50,354 bases of DNA, from the NCBI GenBank assembly GCA_002050455.1, contig MWZA01000169.1:1-50354 (forward strand), in the 5' to 3' direction. The position numbers were made by a program, and so were the translations under genes. Under the pieces are notes generated by a model. The model was not told the origin of the DNA, ran no database searches, and worked only from the letters and a program-made list of their open reading frames with translations. The DNA is from Acidobacteria bacterium 5-1 (GTDB lineage: Bacteria; Acidobacteriota; Blastocatellia; Pyrinomonadales; Pyrinomonadaceae). This document shows positions 26,100-35,184 of this stretch, piece after piece. Within the stretch, counting starts at the first letter, position 1. Each line of letters begins with the position of its first letter.

Positions 26100-26838
26100 T
26101 TATCAGTTATCAGTCATCAGTCATCAGTTATCAAAATTCGGAAAATGGAAAATGCTCTGTTTACTGCTGACCGTCGGCTGTTCACTGTCTGCGGGTTGCC
26201 GTTACGATATGCAAGATCAACCGCGTTATAAAGCCTATGAAAAGAGTGAATTCTTTAGCGATGATAAAGCGATGAGAGATTTGCCCGAAGGCACGGTGGC
26301 GCGTGGTTTTTTGCGTGAAGATAAGGCTTTTTATACAGGCAAAAAGGAAAATGCCGGAACGACGACCACGCCGGTTGAAACAACGACGGACGCTTCCGGC
26401 AATACGTTAGTGTCAAGTTTTCCCGACGCGATTGAAGAATTTCCCGTGCCTGTTACCAAAGAATTGCTTGACCGCGGCGAAGAAAGATATAAGATTTTCT
26501 GCATCGTTTGCCACGGTCCGGTTGGAAACGGCGATGGAATGATTGTCCGACGCGGATTTCCGCAGCCGCCGACCTATCACGACGACCGTTTGCGAAACGC
26601 GCCCGTCGGACATTTTTTCGACGTGATGACTAACGGCTGGGGCAAGATGAACAGTTACGCATCGCAAATTCCGCCTGCCGACCGTTGGGCGATTGTGGCA
26701 TATATTCGGGCTTTGCAAATCAGTCAAAATCCAAGCGGAATGAGTTCATTGCCAATGACGGAAACAGGAAACACGACAAATACGACGGCAACGCCGTCCG
26801 CGTCGCCGAATGCAAACACACGAGGAGGCGCGAAATAA
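26086..26838 (+). CDS. actE: Alternative Complex III subunit E, monoheme cytochrome c lipoprotein
   Basis: This 250-residue exported cytochrome has one heme site, CIVCHGPVGNGDGM, with a methionine ligand probably in WGKMNSY. ATG 26086 follows AGGAGG by 6 nt, so it is the start; the TTG used by the ORF track is 3 nt earlier. The first 20 residues are encoded by intergenic-type heptamer repeats (YQLSVISHQLS). They precede a lipoprotein signal whose lipobox LSAGC places the lipidated cysteine at 38. The C-terminus is a Thr/Asn/Ser/Pro-rich tail. The subunit carries electrons between ActA/ActB and the oxidase. Confidence 0.92.
   Translation: MSRNNYQLSVISHQLSKFGKWKMLCLLLTVGCSLSAGCRYDMQDQPRYKAYEKSEFFSDDKAMRDLPEGTVARGFLREDKAFYTGKKENAGTTTTPVETTTDASGNTLVSSFPDAIEEFPVPVTKELLDRGEERYKIFCIVCHGPVGNGDGMIVRRGFPQPPTYHDDRLRNAPVGHFFDVMTNGWGKMNSYASQIPPADRWAIVAYIRALQISQNPSGMSSLPMTETGNTTNTTATPSASPNANTRGGAK
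26103..26130 (+). repeat. Heptamer tandem repeat inside the 5' end of actE
   Basis: Four 7-nt units TCAGTTA, TCAGTCA, TCAGTCA, TCAGTTA, followed by TCAAAAT. The same unit occurs between ctaD and ctaE. It begins 17 nt after the start codon of actE and is translated. Confidence 0.85.
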
Positions 26839-26839
26839 A

Positions 26840-28060
26840 ATGACAAACGCGAAGTTTGACGCTGCGGATTTTCAAGCACCGGCGGAAGTAAATCGCTGGC
26901 GCACGCTGGCACTCGGTATCGGCGGAATTTTTACGATTATTTGGGCAATCGGGTGTTTTTTTAATGTCGAACAGGGATTGCGTTCTTGGCTGTTGGGTTT
27001 TATTTTCTGGGGCGGCATCGGCATCGGAAGCATTGGCATTTTACTCTTGCAATATTTGACTGGCGGTGCGTGGGGCGTGGTTATTCGCCGTTTTGCCGAA
27101 GCCGGTTCGCGCACACTGCCGCTTCTTTTTATACTATTTTTACCAATTTTAATCGGCGTTTCTTCGATGTATGAGTGGACACATCTGAATGACCGGATTA
27201 TTCAACATCGTCAGCCGTATTTAAGCATTGAATGGTGGATTTTCCGCGCCGTTTTGTATTTCGTTTTGTGGGGCGTGATGGTGTATTTGCTCAATAAATG
27301 GTCGTGGCAGCAAGACCAGAGCGACAATTACGAAGATTCGGCGAAATTTTTGGCAGATGCGTCAAAGTTTTCCGGTCCGACAATGGTTTTCTTTGTGCTG
27401 GTCGTCAGCTTTGCCGCGATTGATTGGGTAATGACGCTTGACCCGCACTGGTATTCGACAATGTGGGGATTTCTTTTTGTCGCGGGTTGGGCTTTGAGTT
27501 GTTTCTGCTTTATGGTGGCGATTATGGCGGCACTTGCCGATAAACCACCGATGAATCGCGTTTTGGGAAAAAGACATTTTCACGACATTGGTAAATTGAT
27601 GCTCGCGCTGGTGATGGTTTGGGCGTATTTCAATTTTTCGCAGTATCTGATTATCTGGTCGGGAAATTTGCCCGAAGAAACAAATTGGTATCTCACGCGC
27701 CAGGAAGGAGCGTGGGGCGCAATTGGCGCGATTTTGATAATTTTACATTTCGCTTTTCCTTTTCTCGTTTTGCTTTCGCGGGACATCAAGCGAAACGCCA
27801 GATGGCTGGCGTATCTGGCGTTTTTTATTCTGCTTCTCAGACTTGTTGATATGTATTATATGATTGGTCCGAGTCCGAGAATCGGAATGCACGGACAGGA
27901 AGTTCCATTCGCGCTTAGTTTTAGCTGGATGGATATTGTCGCACCCATTGCGGTCGGCGGAATTTGGCTGTGGTGGTTTTTCGGTGAACTGATGAAACGT
28001 CCGCTTGTTCCCGTCAACGACCCGTTTTTGGAAAATGCGATTGAGCATGGGAAGCATTGA
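26840..28060 (+). CDS. actF: Alternative Complex III subunit F, NrfD-related membrane subunit
   Basis: This 406-residue protein has about ten membrane helices and is a distant homolog of ActC. Typical pieces are FFNVEQGLRSWLLGFIFWGG, SSMYEWTHLN, AIDWVMTLDPHWYSTMWG and YYMIGPSPR. It probably carries a proton channel together with ActC; this is from work on other Alternative Complex III enzymes, not visible here. ATG 26840 has AGGAGG 11 nt upstream, so the ORF-track start (26810, inside actE) was rejected. It follows actE after 1 nt. Confidence 0.93.
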   Translation: MTNAKFDAADFQAPAEVNRWRTLALGIGGIFTIIWAIGCFFNVEQGLRSWLLGFIFWGGIGIGSIGILLLQYLTGGAWGVVIRRFAEAGSRTLPLLFILFLPILIGVSSMYEWTHLNDRIIQHRQPYLSIEWWIFRAVLYFVLWGVMVYLLNKWSWQQDQSDNYEDSAKFLADASKFSGPTMVFFVLVVSFAAIDWVMTLDPHWYSTMWGFLFVAGWALSCFCFMVAIMAALADKPPMNRVLGKRHFHDIGKLMLALVMVWAYFNFSQYLIIWSGNLPEETNWYLTRQEGAWGAIGAILIILHFAFPFLVLLSRDIKRNARWLAYLAFFILLLRLVDMYYMIGPSPRIGMHGQEVPFALSFSWMDIVAPIAVGGIWLWWFFGELMKRPLVPVNDPFLENAIEHGKH

Positions 28061-28061
28061 G

Positions 28062-28133
28062 AATTACGAATTTCAAATTACGAATTACGAATTAAAGAAA
28101 TATTCTAACATTCGTAATTTGAAATTCGTAATT
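28062..28133. repeat. Perfect 24-bp inverted repeat built from AATTACGAATT units
   Basis: Left arm 28062-28085 begins AATTACGAATTTCAAATTAC and right arm 28110-28133 is its exact reverse complement, separated by 24 nt. Both arms are made of 7-11-nt units of the AATTACG type. It occupies the gap between actF and the next gene and ends 17 nt before that gene's ATG. Confidence 0.8.
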
Positions 28134-28150
28134 CGTAATTGATTAAAATT

Positions 28151-28684
28151 ATGGCTAAACACGAAAAAACTTTTGTAGATTACGATAAACCTTATGAAAC
28201 AAATCTCATCGGGTTTCGCGGAGTAATTTATTTTGGTGTCGGATTATTTTTGTTGATCGTCGTAACTTTCGGTTTGATGTGGTTTTTGCAGAATATAATG
28301 GAAGAGCAGGCAATCGAAGCTAAAGACCAAAAAAATCCGATGGCGATGAATGAACAAGAGCGTTTGCCGCCCGAACCGCGTCTGCAAGCTGCGCCCGGTT
28401 TTGGGGTTGATTCTGTGCCGGGTCGCGTTAATCTTGAACTGAATGCACCGCAATCGGAATACCGCGAACTGCACCAGCAGTGGGAAAAAATTTGGAAAGA
28501 CGGACAAACAGATCCGCAAACGGGAACGGTTATTTCTTTGCCGATTGAACAGGCAAAAGAAAATTTTTTGCAGGAAAATGTTAAGTCTGATAGTAGCGAG
28601 AAAGAACAAAAGATGTTGAAGGATTCGCGTTCAATGTTTTCGTCTTCGAGCGCGGGGCGCGTCGCTTCAGATGTGAGAAGATAA
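28151..28684 (+). CDS. Small membrane protein of the act-cox cluster
   Basis: This 177-residue protein has one N-terminal membrane helix (GVIYFGVGLFLLIVVTFGLM) and a periplasmic domain. LPPEPRLQAAPG followed later by ISLPIEQAKENFL resembles short conserved motifs of unnamed proteins that sit in act/cox clusters of Acidobacteria and relatives, where the pattern PPEPRLQ and IPIxxAMxL recurs. The function is unknown; a structural or assembly role in the ACIII-caa3 supercomplex is a guess. TTG 28139 in the ORF track lies in the repeat; ATG 28151 is preferred although its ribosome binding site is weak. Confidence 0.65.
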   Translation: MAKHEKTFVDYDKPYETNLIGFRGVIYFGVGLFLLIVVTFGLMWFLQNIMEEQAIEAKDQKNPMAMNEQERLPPEPRLQAAPGFGVDSVPGRVNLELNAPQSEYRELHQQWEKIWKDGQTDPQTGTVISLPIEQAKENFLQENVKSDSSEKEQKMLKDSRSMFSSSSAGRVASDVRR

Positions 28685-28721
28685 AAAGGCAAAATTTGGA
28701 ATTCCGAATTTGAGGTAAAAA

Positions 28722-29615
28722 ATGAAAAAAAGTTCAGCTATTTCAGCAGTTTTGAAACTGACACTTTTATTAAGTTTGAGTGTTTTGTTAATTCCGGCAA
28801 TCGTTTCGGCACAAAAGGCAGAGCATTATAATTCGCCGCTTTATTCGCCGAAAACATATGACCCGAACCAAGCGGGAACAAGCAACGGTATGCCGCCGAT
28901 TTTGCAAAAGGTCGGCATTGAGCAAAAACTTAACGGGCAACTGCCGATTGACGCACAGTTTAAGGACGAAAACGGCAATATCATCAAACTCGGCGATTAT
29001 TTTAATAACGGCAAGCCAGTTATTTTGGCACTCGTTTATTACGAATGCCCGATGCTTTGCAATGAAGTTTTAAACGGTTTGACAGGTTCGCTAAAAGGCA
29101 TTTCGTTTAATGCGGGCAAAGATTTTGATGTGATAGCAATCAGCTTTGATGCGCGTGAGAACGAGAAACCGGATTTAGCCAAAAACAAAAAAGCCAGCTA
29201 TCTGGCGAGATACGGGCGCGAAGGCGCGGAAAACGGCTGGCATTTTCTAACCGGAACACAACCGGAAATTGACAAAGTAACACAAGCCGTCGGATTTAAT
29301 TATATGTTTGACGAAAGCACCAATCAATTTGCCCACGCCGGCGGAATTATGGTTCTGACACCCGAAGGCAAACTTTCGCGCTATTTTTACGGCATTGACT
29401 ACGCGCCGAAGGATTTGAAATTCGGCATTATGGATTCGGCAAACAATAAAATCGGAAATCCGGCTGAACAATTATATCTTTATTGTTTCCATTATGATCC
29501 GGCTTCAGGAAAATACGGTTTTGCGATTTTGAAAGTTTTGCGGCTGATGGGAGTTGCTACTGTTCTCGGTTTAATCGGTATGTTCTTGGTTTTTTGGCGA
29601 TATAATAGAAGGTAA
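28722..29615 (+). CDS. SCO1/SenC-family copper chaperone for the CuA site
   Basis: This 297-residue protein has a signal peptide (LLLSLSVLLIPAIVSAQ), a thioredoxin-like domain and a C-terminal membrane helix (LMGVATVLGLIGMFLVFW). The copper-binding pair is YYECPMLCNEVL and the histidine ligand is in NQFAHAGGIMV. The C-terminal anchor is the arrangement seen in many SCO proteins from act-cox clusters. It precedes ctaC, whose product carries the CuA site. GAGGT is the ribosome binding site. Confidence 0.9.
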   Translation: MKKSSAISAVLKLTLLLSLSVLLIPAIVSAQKAEHYNSPLYSPKTYDPNQAGTSNGMPPILQKVGIEQKLNGQLPIDAQFKDENGNIIKLGDYFNNGKPVILALVYYECPMLCNEVLNGLTGSLKGISFNAGKDFDVIAISFDARENEKPDLAKNKKASYLARYGREGAENGWHFLTGTQPEIDKVTQAVGFNYMFDESTNQFAHAGGIMVLTPEGKLSRYFYGIDYAPKDLKFGIMDSANNKIGNPAEQLYLYCFHYDPASGKYGFAILKVLRLMGVATVLGLIGMFLVFWRYNRR

Positions 29616-29652
29616 AGCGGCAGATTTGAAATCTGGAATTTCTTAAAAGGTT

Positions 29653-30786
29653 ATGCAACAGAATTCTTCGTGGGTTCCATTATTTCCCGAACAGGCTTCG
29701 ACTTTCGCGTGGCAGGTAGACGGATTGTATTTTTATTTGCTCGCCGTCAGCGCGTTTTTCACTGTTGGAATTGCCGCGGCGATATTTTTTTTCGCCGTGA
29801 AATATCGTGAAAAAGAAAAATACGCGACGGGCGCGGAAATTCATGGGTCAATAGCACTCGAAACGCTGTGGTCAATTATTCCATTTATCATCTCAATCAC
29901 TATTTTTCTCGGCGGCGCAATCGTTTTTTACAATCAATATCGTCCGCCCGCCGATGCAATGGAGATTTACGTTGTCGGAAAGCAATGGATGTGGAAACTT
30001 CAGCACGAAACAGGTCAGAGAGAAATTAATGAACTGCACATTCCCGTCGGGCGCAATGTCAAGCTAACAATGACAACCGAAGATGTTATCCACGACTTCG
30101 CTATTCCGGCATTTAGAACCAAAATTGACGTTGTGCCGGGACGATATACGACCATTTGGTTTAACGCGACAAAGCCGGGTAAATATCGCTTGCAATGTAT
30201 GGAATACTGCGGATTAAACCATTCGGGAATGAACGGTTGGGTTTATGTAATGGAGCAGCGCGATTTTGACAATTGGTTGAGCGGAAATGTGTCAGGTCAA
30301 ACGCCGGTTGAAGCGGGCAGAGATTTATTTGAAAATAAACTCGGCTGCGCTTCGTGTCACGCGGGCGGAGCTAATCAGCGCGGCGCGGTGCTTGAAGGTT
30401 TATTCGGTAATCAAGTTAAATTAACTAACGGGCAAACCGTTATAGCTGATGAAGAATACATCCGCAATTCAATTTTGAACCCGTCCAGTCAAGTCGTGGA
30501 GGGCTATCAGCCGATTATGCCGACCTTCAAAGGTCAGATTACGGAAGAACAGCTCATTCAACTTGTCGCTTACGTTAAATCTTTGAGCGGCAGCAATAAC
30601 GGCAGCAGTTCGACTCCAACCGGCGGCACGACCACGAATTCAGGCAACGGAAATATGATGAGAACAGGAGAGGCAAACTCAAACAATCCGGTTGCGCCGC
30701 AAGCCAATCGGGGCGGTACAAACAGTCAGGGAAGTAATCCGAATGCGCCGAAGAATCAGCCCGAACCGACTAATAGGCAGAGATAG
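29653..30786 (+). CDS. ctaC: Cytochrome c oxidase subunit II with fused cytochrome c (caa3 type)
   Basis: This 377-residue subunit has two N-terminal helices, a cupredoxin domain with the CuA ligands H in VIHDFAIPAF and CMEYCGLNHSGM (about 183-194), and a C-terminal class I cytochrome c with LGCASCHAGG (about 230) and a methionine in PIMPTFKGQ. The fusion defines a caa3 oxidase that can accept electrons directly from ActE. The last 65 residues are Asn/Ser/Thr/Gly/Pro-rich and disordered. It follows sco by 37 nt. Confidence 0.94.
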   Translation: MQQNSSWVPLFPEQASTFAWQVDGLYFYLLAVSAFFTVGIAAAIFFFAVKYREKEKYATGAEIHGSIALETLWSIIPFIISITIFLGGAIVFYNQYRPPADAMEIYVVGKQWMWKLQHETGQREINELHIPVGRNVKLTMTTEDVIHDFAIPAFRTKIDVVPGRYTTIWFNATKPGKYRLQCMEYCGLNHSGMNGWVYVMEQRDFDNWLSGNVSGQTPVEAGRDLFENKLGCASCHAGGANQRGAVLEGLFGNQVKLTNGQTVIADEEYIRNSILNPSSQVVEGYQPIMPTFKGQITEEQLIQLVAYVKSLSGSNNGSSSTPTGGTTTNSGNGNMMRTGEANSNNPVAPQANRGGTNSQGSNPNAPKNQPEPTNRQR

Positions 30787-30819
30787 AGTATTTATAACAA
30801 GGGAAAGTAGTAAATAGTT

Positions 30820-32493
30820 ATGGAAAACGTAAATGCAGCAAATGTTGGAAATATCAGACCCGAACCGAAGGTAAATTATTTGACAAACGGTTTTACGGCA
30901 AAATCTTGGCTTTTGACAAAAGACCACAAGCGGATTGCGATTCTGTATTTGTTGACGGTTTCGGTATTTTTCGCGCTCGGTGGTATTTATGCTTCATTAA
31001 TTCGGCTTGAACTGCTGACGCCGGCGAGCGATTTGCTCGAATCGGGAACATATAACCGGGTCTTTACGCAGCACGGAGTCTTGATGGTTTTCTTTTTTCT
31101 GATTCCGTCAATTCCGGCGATTTTGGGAAATTTTCTGATACCGATTATGATTGGCGCGAAGGATTTGGCGTTTCCGAAAATAAATCTGCTCAGTTGGTAT
31201 CTTTTTATGGCAGGTGGCGGTTTAACGCTTTACGCTTTAATGCTGGGCGGTGTTGATACGGGTTGGACTTTTTACACGCCATACAGCACGACCTTTTCCA
31301 ATAGTTACGTGATGTTGGTTGGGATGGGAATTTTTATCAACGGGTTTTCTTCAATTCTGACCGGACTGAACTTTATCGTTACGATTCACACGATGCGTGC
31401 GCCGGGAATGACCTGGTTTCGCTTGCCGCTTTTCGTCTGGGCGCATTACGCGACAAGTTTGGTAATGCTTTTGGGAACGCCGGTTATTGCTATCACAATT
31501 TTGCTGATGGCTTTAGAGCGTCTTGCTCACGTTGGTATCTTTGACCCGGCAATCGGCGGCGACCCGATTTTGTTCCAACATTTATTTTGGTTTTACTCGC
31601 ATCCGGCGGTTTATATTATGGTTTTGCCGGGAATGGGCGTTATCTCAGAATTGATTTCCAATTTTTCGCGCAAGAAAATTTTCGGCTACGAATTTATCGC
31701 TTTTTCGAGTATTGCAATTGCCGTTTTCGGTTTCCTTGTCTGGGGACATCATTTGTTTGTCAGCGGACAATCAATTTACGCGGGTTTGGTTTTCTCATTT
31801 TTGAGTATGGTGGTTGCCATTCCTTCGGCAATTAAGGTGTTTAACTGGACGGCGACGCTTTACAAAGGTCATATTTCCTACGATACGCCGATGCTTTACG
31901 GCTTATTCTATATCGGACTGTTTCTAATCGGCGGATTAACCGGACTGTTTCTCGGCGCAATGGGCTTGGATGTGCATTTAACCGATACTTATTTCGTTGT
32001 TGCGCATTTTCATTATGTAATGGTCGGCGGAAGTGTTCTGGCTTATCTCGGCGGTTTGCATTACTGGTGGTCGAAAATTACGGGCAAGTTATACTCGGAA
32101 TTTTGGAGCAAAATTTCCGCGATGCTCGTTTTCGTCGGATTTAATTTAACATTCTTTCCGCAATTTATTTTGGGATATATGGGAATGCCGCGCCGTTATG
32201 CTTCATACCCGGAAGAGTTTCAGGTTCTGAATATCTTCTCGACGGCGGGCGCGTCAATTTTGGCAATCGGCTTGGTAATGCCGCTGGTTTATTTTACATA
32301 TTCAATCTTTTTCGGTGAAAAAGCACCGGCAAATCCGTGGCTGCTGCCCGGACTTGAATGGCGCACATCTTCGCCGCCACCGACTGAAAACTTTGAGGAA
32401 ACACCGATTGTTACTTGGGAAGCCTACGATTTTACCGAAGAAAGCGGTCTGGATTTGGAAGACGCGAGAAATAAATATAAGGTAACGGTTTAA
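30820..32493 (+). CDS. ctaD: Cytochrome c oxidase subunit I, A2-type
   Basis: This 557-residue heme-copper subunit has about 12 helices. Heme and copper ligands are visible: FTQHGVLM (low-spin heme), [15 protein letters not shown] (CuB histidine and cross-linked tyrosine), [10 protein letters not shown] (CuB pair) and [12 protein letters not shown] (both hemes). The loop reads YSHPAVY instead of HPEVY, so the D-channel glutamate of A1 enzymes is replaced; this YS form marks the A2 subfamily. It works with ctaC, ctaE and ctaF and needs heme A from ctaA. Confidence 0.95.
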   Translation: MENVNAANVGNIRPEPKVNYLTNGFTAKSWLLTKDHKRIAILYLLTVSVFFALGGIYASLIRLELLTPASDLLESGTYNRVFTQHGVLMVFFFLIPSIPAILGNFLIPIMIGAKDLAFPKINLLSWYLFMAGGGLTLYALMLGGVDTGWTFYTPYSTTFSNSYVMLVGMGIFINGFSSILTGLNFIVTIHTMRAPGMTWFRLPLFVWAHYATSLVMLLGTPVIAITILLMALERLAHVGIFDPAIGGDPILFQHLFWFYSHPAVYIMVLPGMGVISELISNFSRKKIFGYEFIAFSSIAIAVFGFLVWGHHLFVSGQSIYAGLVFSFLSMVVAIPSAIKVFNWTATLYKGHISYDTPMLYGLFYIGLFLIGGLTGLFLGAMGLDVHLTDTYFVVAHFHYVMVGGSVLAYLGGLHYWWSKITGKLYSEFWSKISAMLVFVGFNLTFFPQFILGYMGMPRRYASYPEEFQVLNIFSTAGASILAIGLVMPLVYFTYSIFFGEKAPANPWLLPGLEWRTSSPPPTENFEETPIVTWEAYDFTEESGLDLEDARNKYKVTV

Positions 32494-32494
32494 T

Positions 32495-32540
32495 CAGTTA
32501 TCAGTCAACGGTCAACAATAAAACTGATAACTGATAACTG
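32495..32540. repeat. Inverted heptamer repeats between ctaD and ctaE
   Basis: CAGTTATCAGT (32495-32505) is inverted relative to ACTGATAACTG (32523-32533) and an adjoining GATAACTG copy. The TCAGTTA unit is the same as the repeat in actE. It fills the whole 52-nt gap upstream of ctaE. Confidence 0.75.
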
Positions 32541-32545
32541 AAATT

Positions 32546-33481
32546 ATGAATACACACGAACACTATCATCCGCCTGGTCTTCAGCATCAATTTGAAGATA
32601 TGGCGCAACAAGCGGAATCCGATGCGATTGGAATGTGGATGTTTCTCGTCCAGGAAATTATGTTCTTTGGCGGGCTGTTCACGGTTTATCTGGTTTTTCG
32701 TTCCAAATATCCGATGGCGTTCGCCGCCGGAAGTAACCATTTAAATGAGTGGCTCGGAATGGCGAACACGCTTATTCTTATTGTCAGCAGCTTAACGATG
32801 GCTTTGGCAGTTCATTACGCGCAACTCGGAAAGCGAAACGCGCAAGTCGTTTTAATTATTCTGACAATGCTTTTCGGCGTAGCGTTTTTGGGCATTAAGG
32901 CGTATGAATACGCGGAGAAATATAACGAAGGTATTGTCCCTGTATTAGGTTTGAACGCAAAAACCGATAAAAATATCGCTGCAAAAGATGAACATTACGC
33001 GGCAAATCCCGAATCACAAATAAGGAATTCTTTGGATTTTTCAGGTTCGGTTGAAAACAATCCTGATATTCACGCCGAAAACGGTCAAGCTGAACATGAA
33101 GAATATGTCAATCCGCGCGGTGATTTTATTTGGAAAGATATTACTTTAGCGAATAAAGCCTTAGCAGAAGGTTATCTAACCGATAGCGAAAAAATCGGCT
33201 ATATGGCAAACGGCGAAATCAGCCAAGCCAAGTTTCAGGACAAAGTTCGCATCTTTTTTTGGATTTATTTTGCGATGACCGGACTTCACGCTTTACATAT
33301 GGTTATCGGTCTTGGAGTTATGTCGTGGCTGTTGTGGAAGGCTTGGAAATATACTTATACGCCCGAATTCTACGCACCGGTGGAAATGGCGGGTTTGTAT
33401 TGGCACTTTGTTGATATTGTTTGGATTTTCCTTTTCCCGCTGCTTTATTTACTCGGCAGACATTTCGGAGGACACGGTTAA
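32546..33481 (+). CDS. ctaE: Cytochrome c oxidase subunit III with a large hydrophilic insertion
   Basis: This 311-residue protein shows the CoxIII pattern: DAIGMWMFLVQEIMFFGGLF, helix FLGIKAYEYAEKY, then FFWIYFAMTGLHALHMVIGL and GLYWHFVDIVWIFLFPLLYL. Between residues 130 and 232 there is an insertion of about 100 mostly charged residues (NAKTDKNIAAKDEHYAANPE and onward) that ordinary five- or seven-helix CoxIII proteins lack. The insertion would lie between two helices, probably on the outside. The flanking conserved segments show no frameshift. ctaF starts 3 nt after the stop codon. Confidence 0.92.
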   Translation: MNTHEHYHPPGLQHQFEDMAQQAESDAIGMWMFLVQEIMFFGGLFTVYLVFRSKYPMAFAAGSNHLNEWLGMANTLILIVSSLTMALAVHYAQLGKRNAQVVLIILTMLFGVAFLGIKAYEYAEKYNEGIVPVLGLNAKTDKNIAAKDEHYAANPESQIRNSLDFSGSVENNPDIHAENGQAEHEEYVNPRGDFIWKDITLANKALAEGYLTDSEKIGYMANGEISQAKFQDKVRIFFWIYFAMTGLHALHMVIGLGVMSWLLWKAWKYTYTPEFYAPVEMAGLYWHFVDIVWIFLFPLLYLLGRHFGGHG

Positions 33482-33484
33482 AAA

Positions 33485-33835
33485 ATGGCAGAACATAACA
33501 CAGATAAAAACGAAGGATTTCATGACGCGGAACATCATATCGTTGCAATTCCGCTTTATTTAATGGTTTTCGGCATCTTGGTTTTCGGAACGATTTTGAC
33601 ATCAATTGTTGCCCGTTTTGACCTCGACTTTATTTTTCCGGGCGCAAATACGCTGTTGGCTTTGCTGATAGCTTTTACCAAAATGACGTTTGTCGCGCTG
33701 ATTTTTATGCACGTCAAATACAGTTCGCGCTTGATTTGGCTGACGGCGATTGCCGGATTTTTCTGGCTGGCGATCATGTTTGCCTTTACGATGCAGGATT
33801 ATTTAACACGTGCGCCGGGCGTTTTTAACAGGTAA
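33485..33835 (+). CDS. ctaF: Cytochrome c oxidase subunit IV family protein
   Basis: This 116-residue protein has three helices of the bacterial CoxIV family (LYLMVFGILVFGTILTSIVA; TLLALLIAFTKMTFVALIFM, then HVKYSS; and IWLTAIAGFFWLAIMFAF). FTKMTFVALIFMHVKYSS is the family signature. It is the last gene of the oxidase cluster, and a terminator-like hairpin follows. Confidence 0.92.
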   Translation: MAEHNTDKNEGFHDAEHHIVAIPLYLMVFGILVFGTILTSIVARFDLDFIFPGANTLLALLIAFTKMTFVALIFMHVKYSSRLIWLTAIAGFFWLAIMFAFTMQDYLTRAPGVFNR

Positions 33836-33859
33836 TTTTGAAAACTTAAAAATTTTGAA

Positions 33860-33902
33860 ACGCGGAGCGGTGAGCAAAATGCTTATCTTTTCCGCGTCTT
33901 TT
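33860..33902 (+). terminator. Probable terminator after ctaF
   Basis: ACGCGGA (33860-33866) pairs with TCCGCGT (33891-33897), with an inner imperfect stem TGAGCA/TGCTTA, and CTTTTG follows. The T-run is short, so it may be weak. Confidence 0.5.
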
Positions 33903-34034
33903 GCTTGTTAGGACAAACTCTTTTCCCGTGCTATCATTTTTGTTTTGGTTTTTAATTTAAAAGTATTTATAAAGATTTTTGTGGGAGTATTTTCAGGACA
34001 ACAGACTGTTATCCGAAAACATCTCAACCGACTG

Positions 34035-35120
34035 ATGTTAAAACAAAGCTATTCATTAAAATTATATTTTATTATTCTGATTTTGTTCACATTAATTCTT
34101 GGCGGATGCAGCGGCGGCATTATCAAAACAAAAGACAAACGGGCGACTTTGCTGAAAGCCGAAGACGCTACGCAAGCGCAGTTGATTGAACAAATAAGCA
34201 ATTTTGCCAAAGTTAATTCGATGCGTGCCAAGATGGATTTGAAGTTTGAAGATAATTCCTACGCCGAACTTGGCATCGCGGAAAAATACCGAACGGCGGA
34301 CGGCGAAGTGGTTGTTCAGCGTCCGGCAAGCATTTTATTAAAAGTCCAAGTTCCGGTTATTAAAACCGACGTTGTGCAGATGACTTCGGACGGCGAAAAG
34401 TTTCGCGTGGCAATTCTTGAAGACGGCGGAAGCGGAAAATACAAAAAATTTGTTTTAGGCACAAACAATGCGGATTATTCTGTTTTGCAGGATGAAGTCA
34501 GCAAAATGGATTTTGACAAAAACGGTAAGCTGTTAAAACAAAACGTCAATGCTTTTTCCAATCTGCGTCCGCAGCATTTTACCGATGCGATGCTGATGCG
34601 CTCCATTGATACCGCCGCCAATGTTTATGTGCAAAGCACAATTCTGCAAGAAGAAGAAACTCCTGACGTAGCAAAAAAATCACCTTTGGCGAAGGTTTTG
34701 CGCGGTTATTATCTGCTCGACGAACTTCGCAAAAATGATGACGGCAGTGTAACGATTTCGCGCCGTTTCTGGTTTGACCGAGTCGGCACGGTCAGACTTG
34801 CGCGGCAGCAGATTTTCGATGCAAAAGGCGAGATTGATTCGGATATTGTTTATGGAGATACCGGAAATTTGACGGACACGGGCGAATACAACAATTTGCC
34901 TTTGCGGATTGAGGTTACGCGCCCGAAGGAAAAATATAAAATGCGGTTGACCTACCAATCGCCCGAAACGGTTACTATCGGTAAGAATTATCCGGGTGAG
35001 GCTTTTGTTTTGGAAAATCGCTGGAATCTCGAAGAAGTTGATTTAGACAAAAAACTGCAGAGTGCAAAAAGTCAAAAAATAGGAAATGAAAATCAAAAAG
35101 CCAATGCACGAAATCAGTAA
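34035..35120 (+). CDS. LolA/LolB-fold lipoprotein of unknown role
   Basis: The 361-residue product starts with a lipoprotein signal peptide (LYFIILILFTLILGGC, lipidated C25). The rest looks like a LolA/LolB-type half-barrel: repeated strands such as SMRAKMDLKFED, VVQRPASILLKVQVP and MTSDGEKFRVAI. This fits proteins that bind acyl chains or lipoproteins in the periplasm. The ORF track starts at TTG 33945, but ATG 34035 gives a normal signal peptide. It is followed by a LolD-like ATPase and, 1.3 kb on, by a LolA protein, which suggests a lipoprotein-trafficking locus. Confidence 0.65.
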   Translation: MLKQSYSLKLYFIILILFTLILGGCSGGIIKTKDKRATLLKAEDATQAQLIEQISNFAKVNSMRAKMDLKFEDNSYAELGIAEKYRTADGEVVVQRPASILLKVQVPVIKTDVVQMTSDGEKFRVAILEDGGSGKYKKFVLGTNNADYSVLQDEVSKMDFDKNGKLLKQNVNAFSNLRPQHFTDAMLMRSIDTAANVYVQSTILQEEETPDVAKKSPLAKVLRGYYLLDELRKNDDGSVTISRRFWFDRVGTVRLARQQIFDAKGEIDSDIVYGDTGNLTDTGEYNNLPLRIEVTRPKEKYKMRLTYQSPETVTIGKNYPGEAFVLENRWNLEEVDLDKKLQSAKSQKIGNENQKANARNQ

Positions 35121-35184
35121 ATTTGTAAATGGTTAATCGATGAGTTTTTACAATTGACTATTTGCCATTTATTATAACTTCTTA

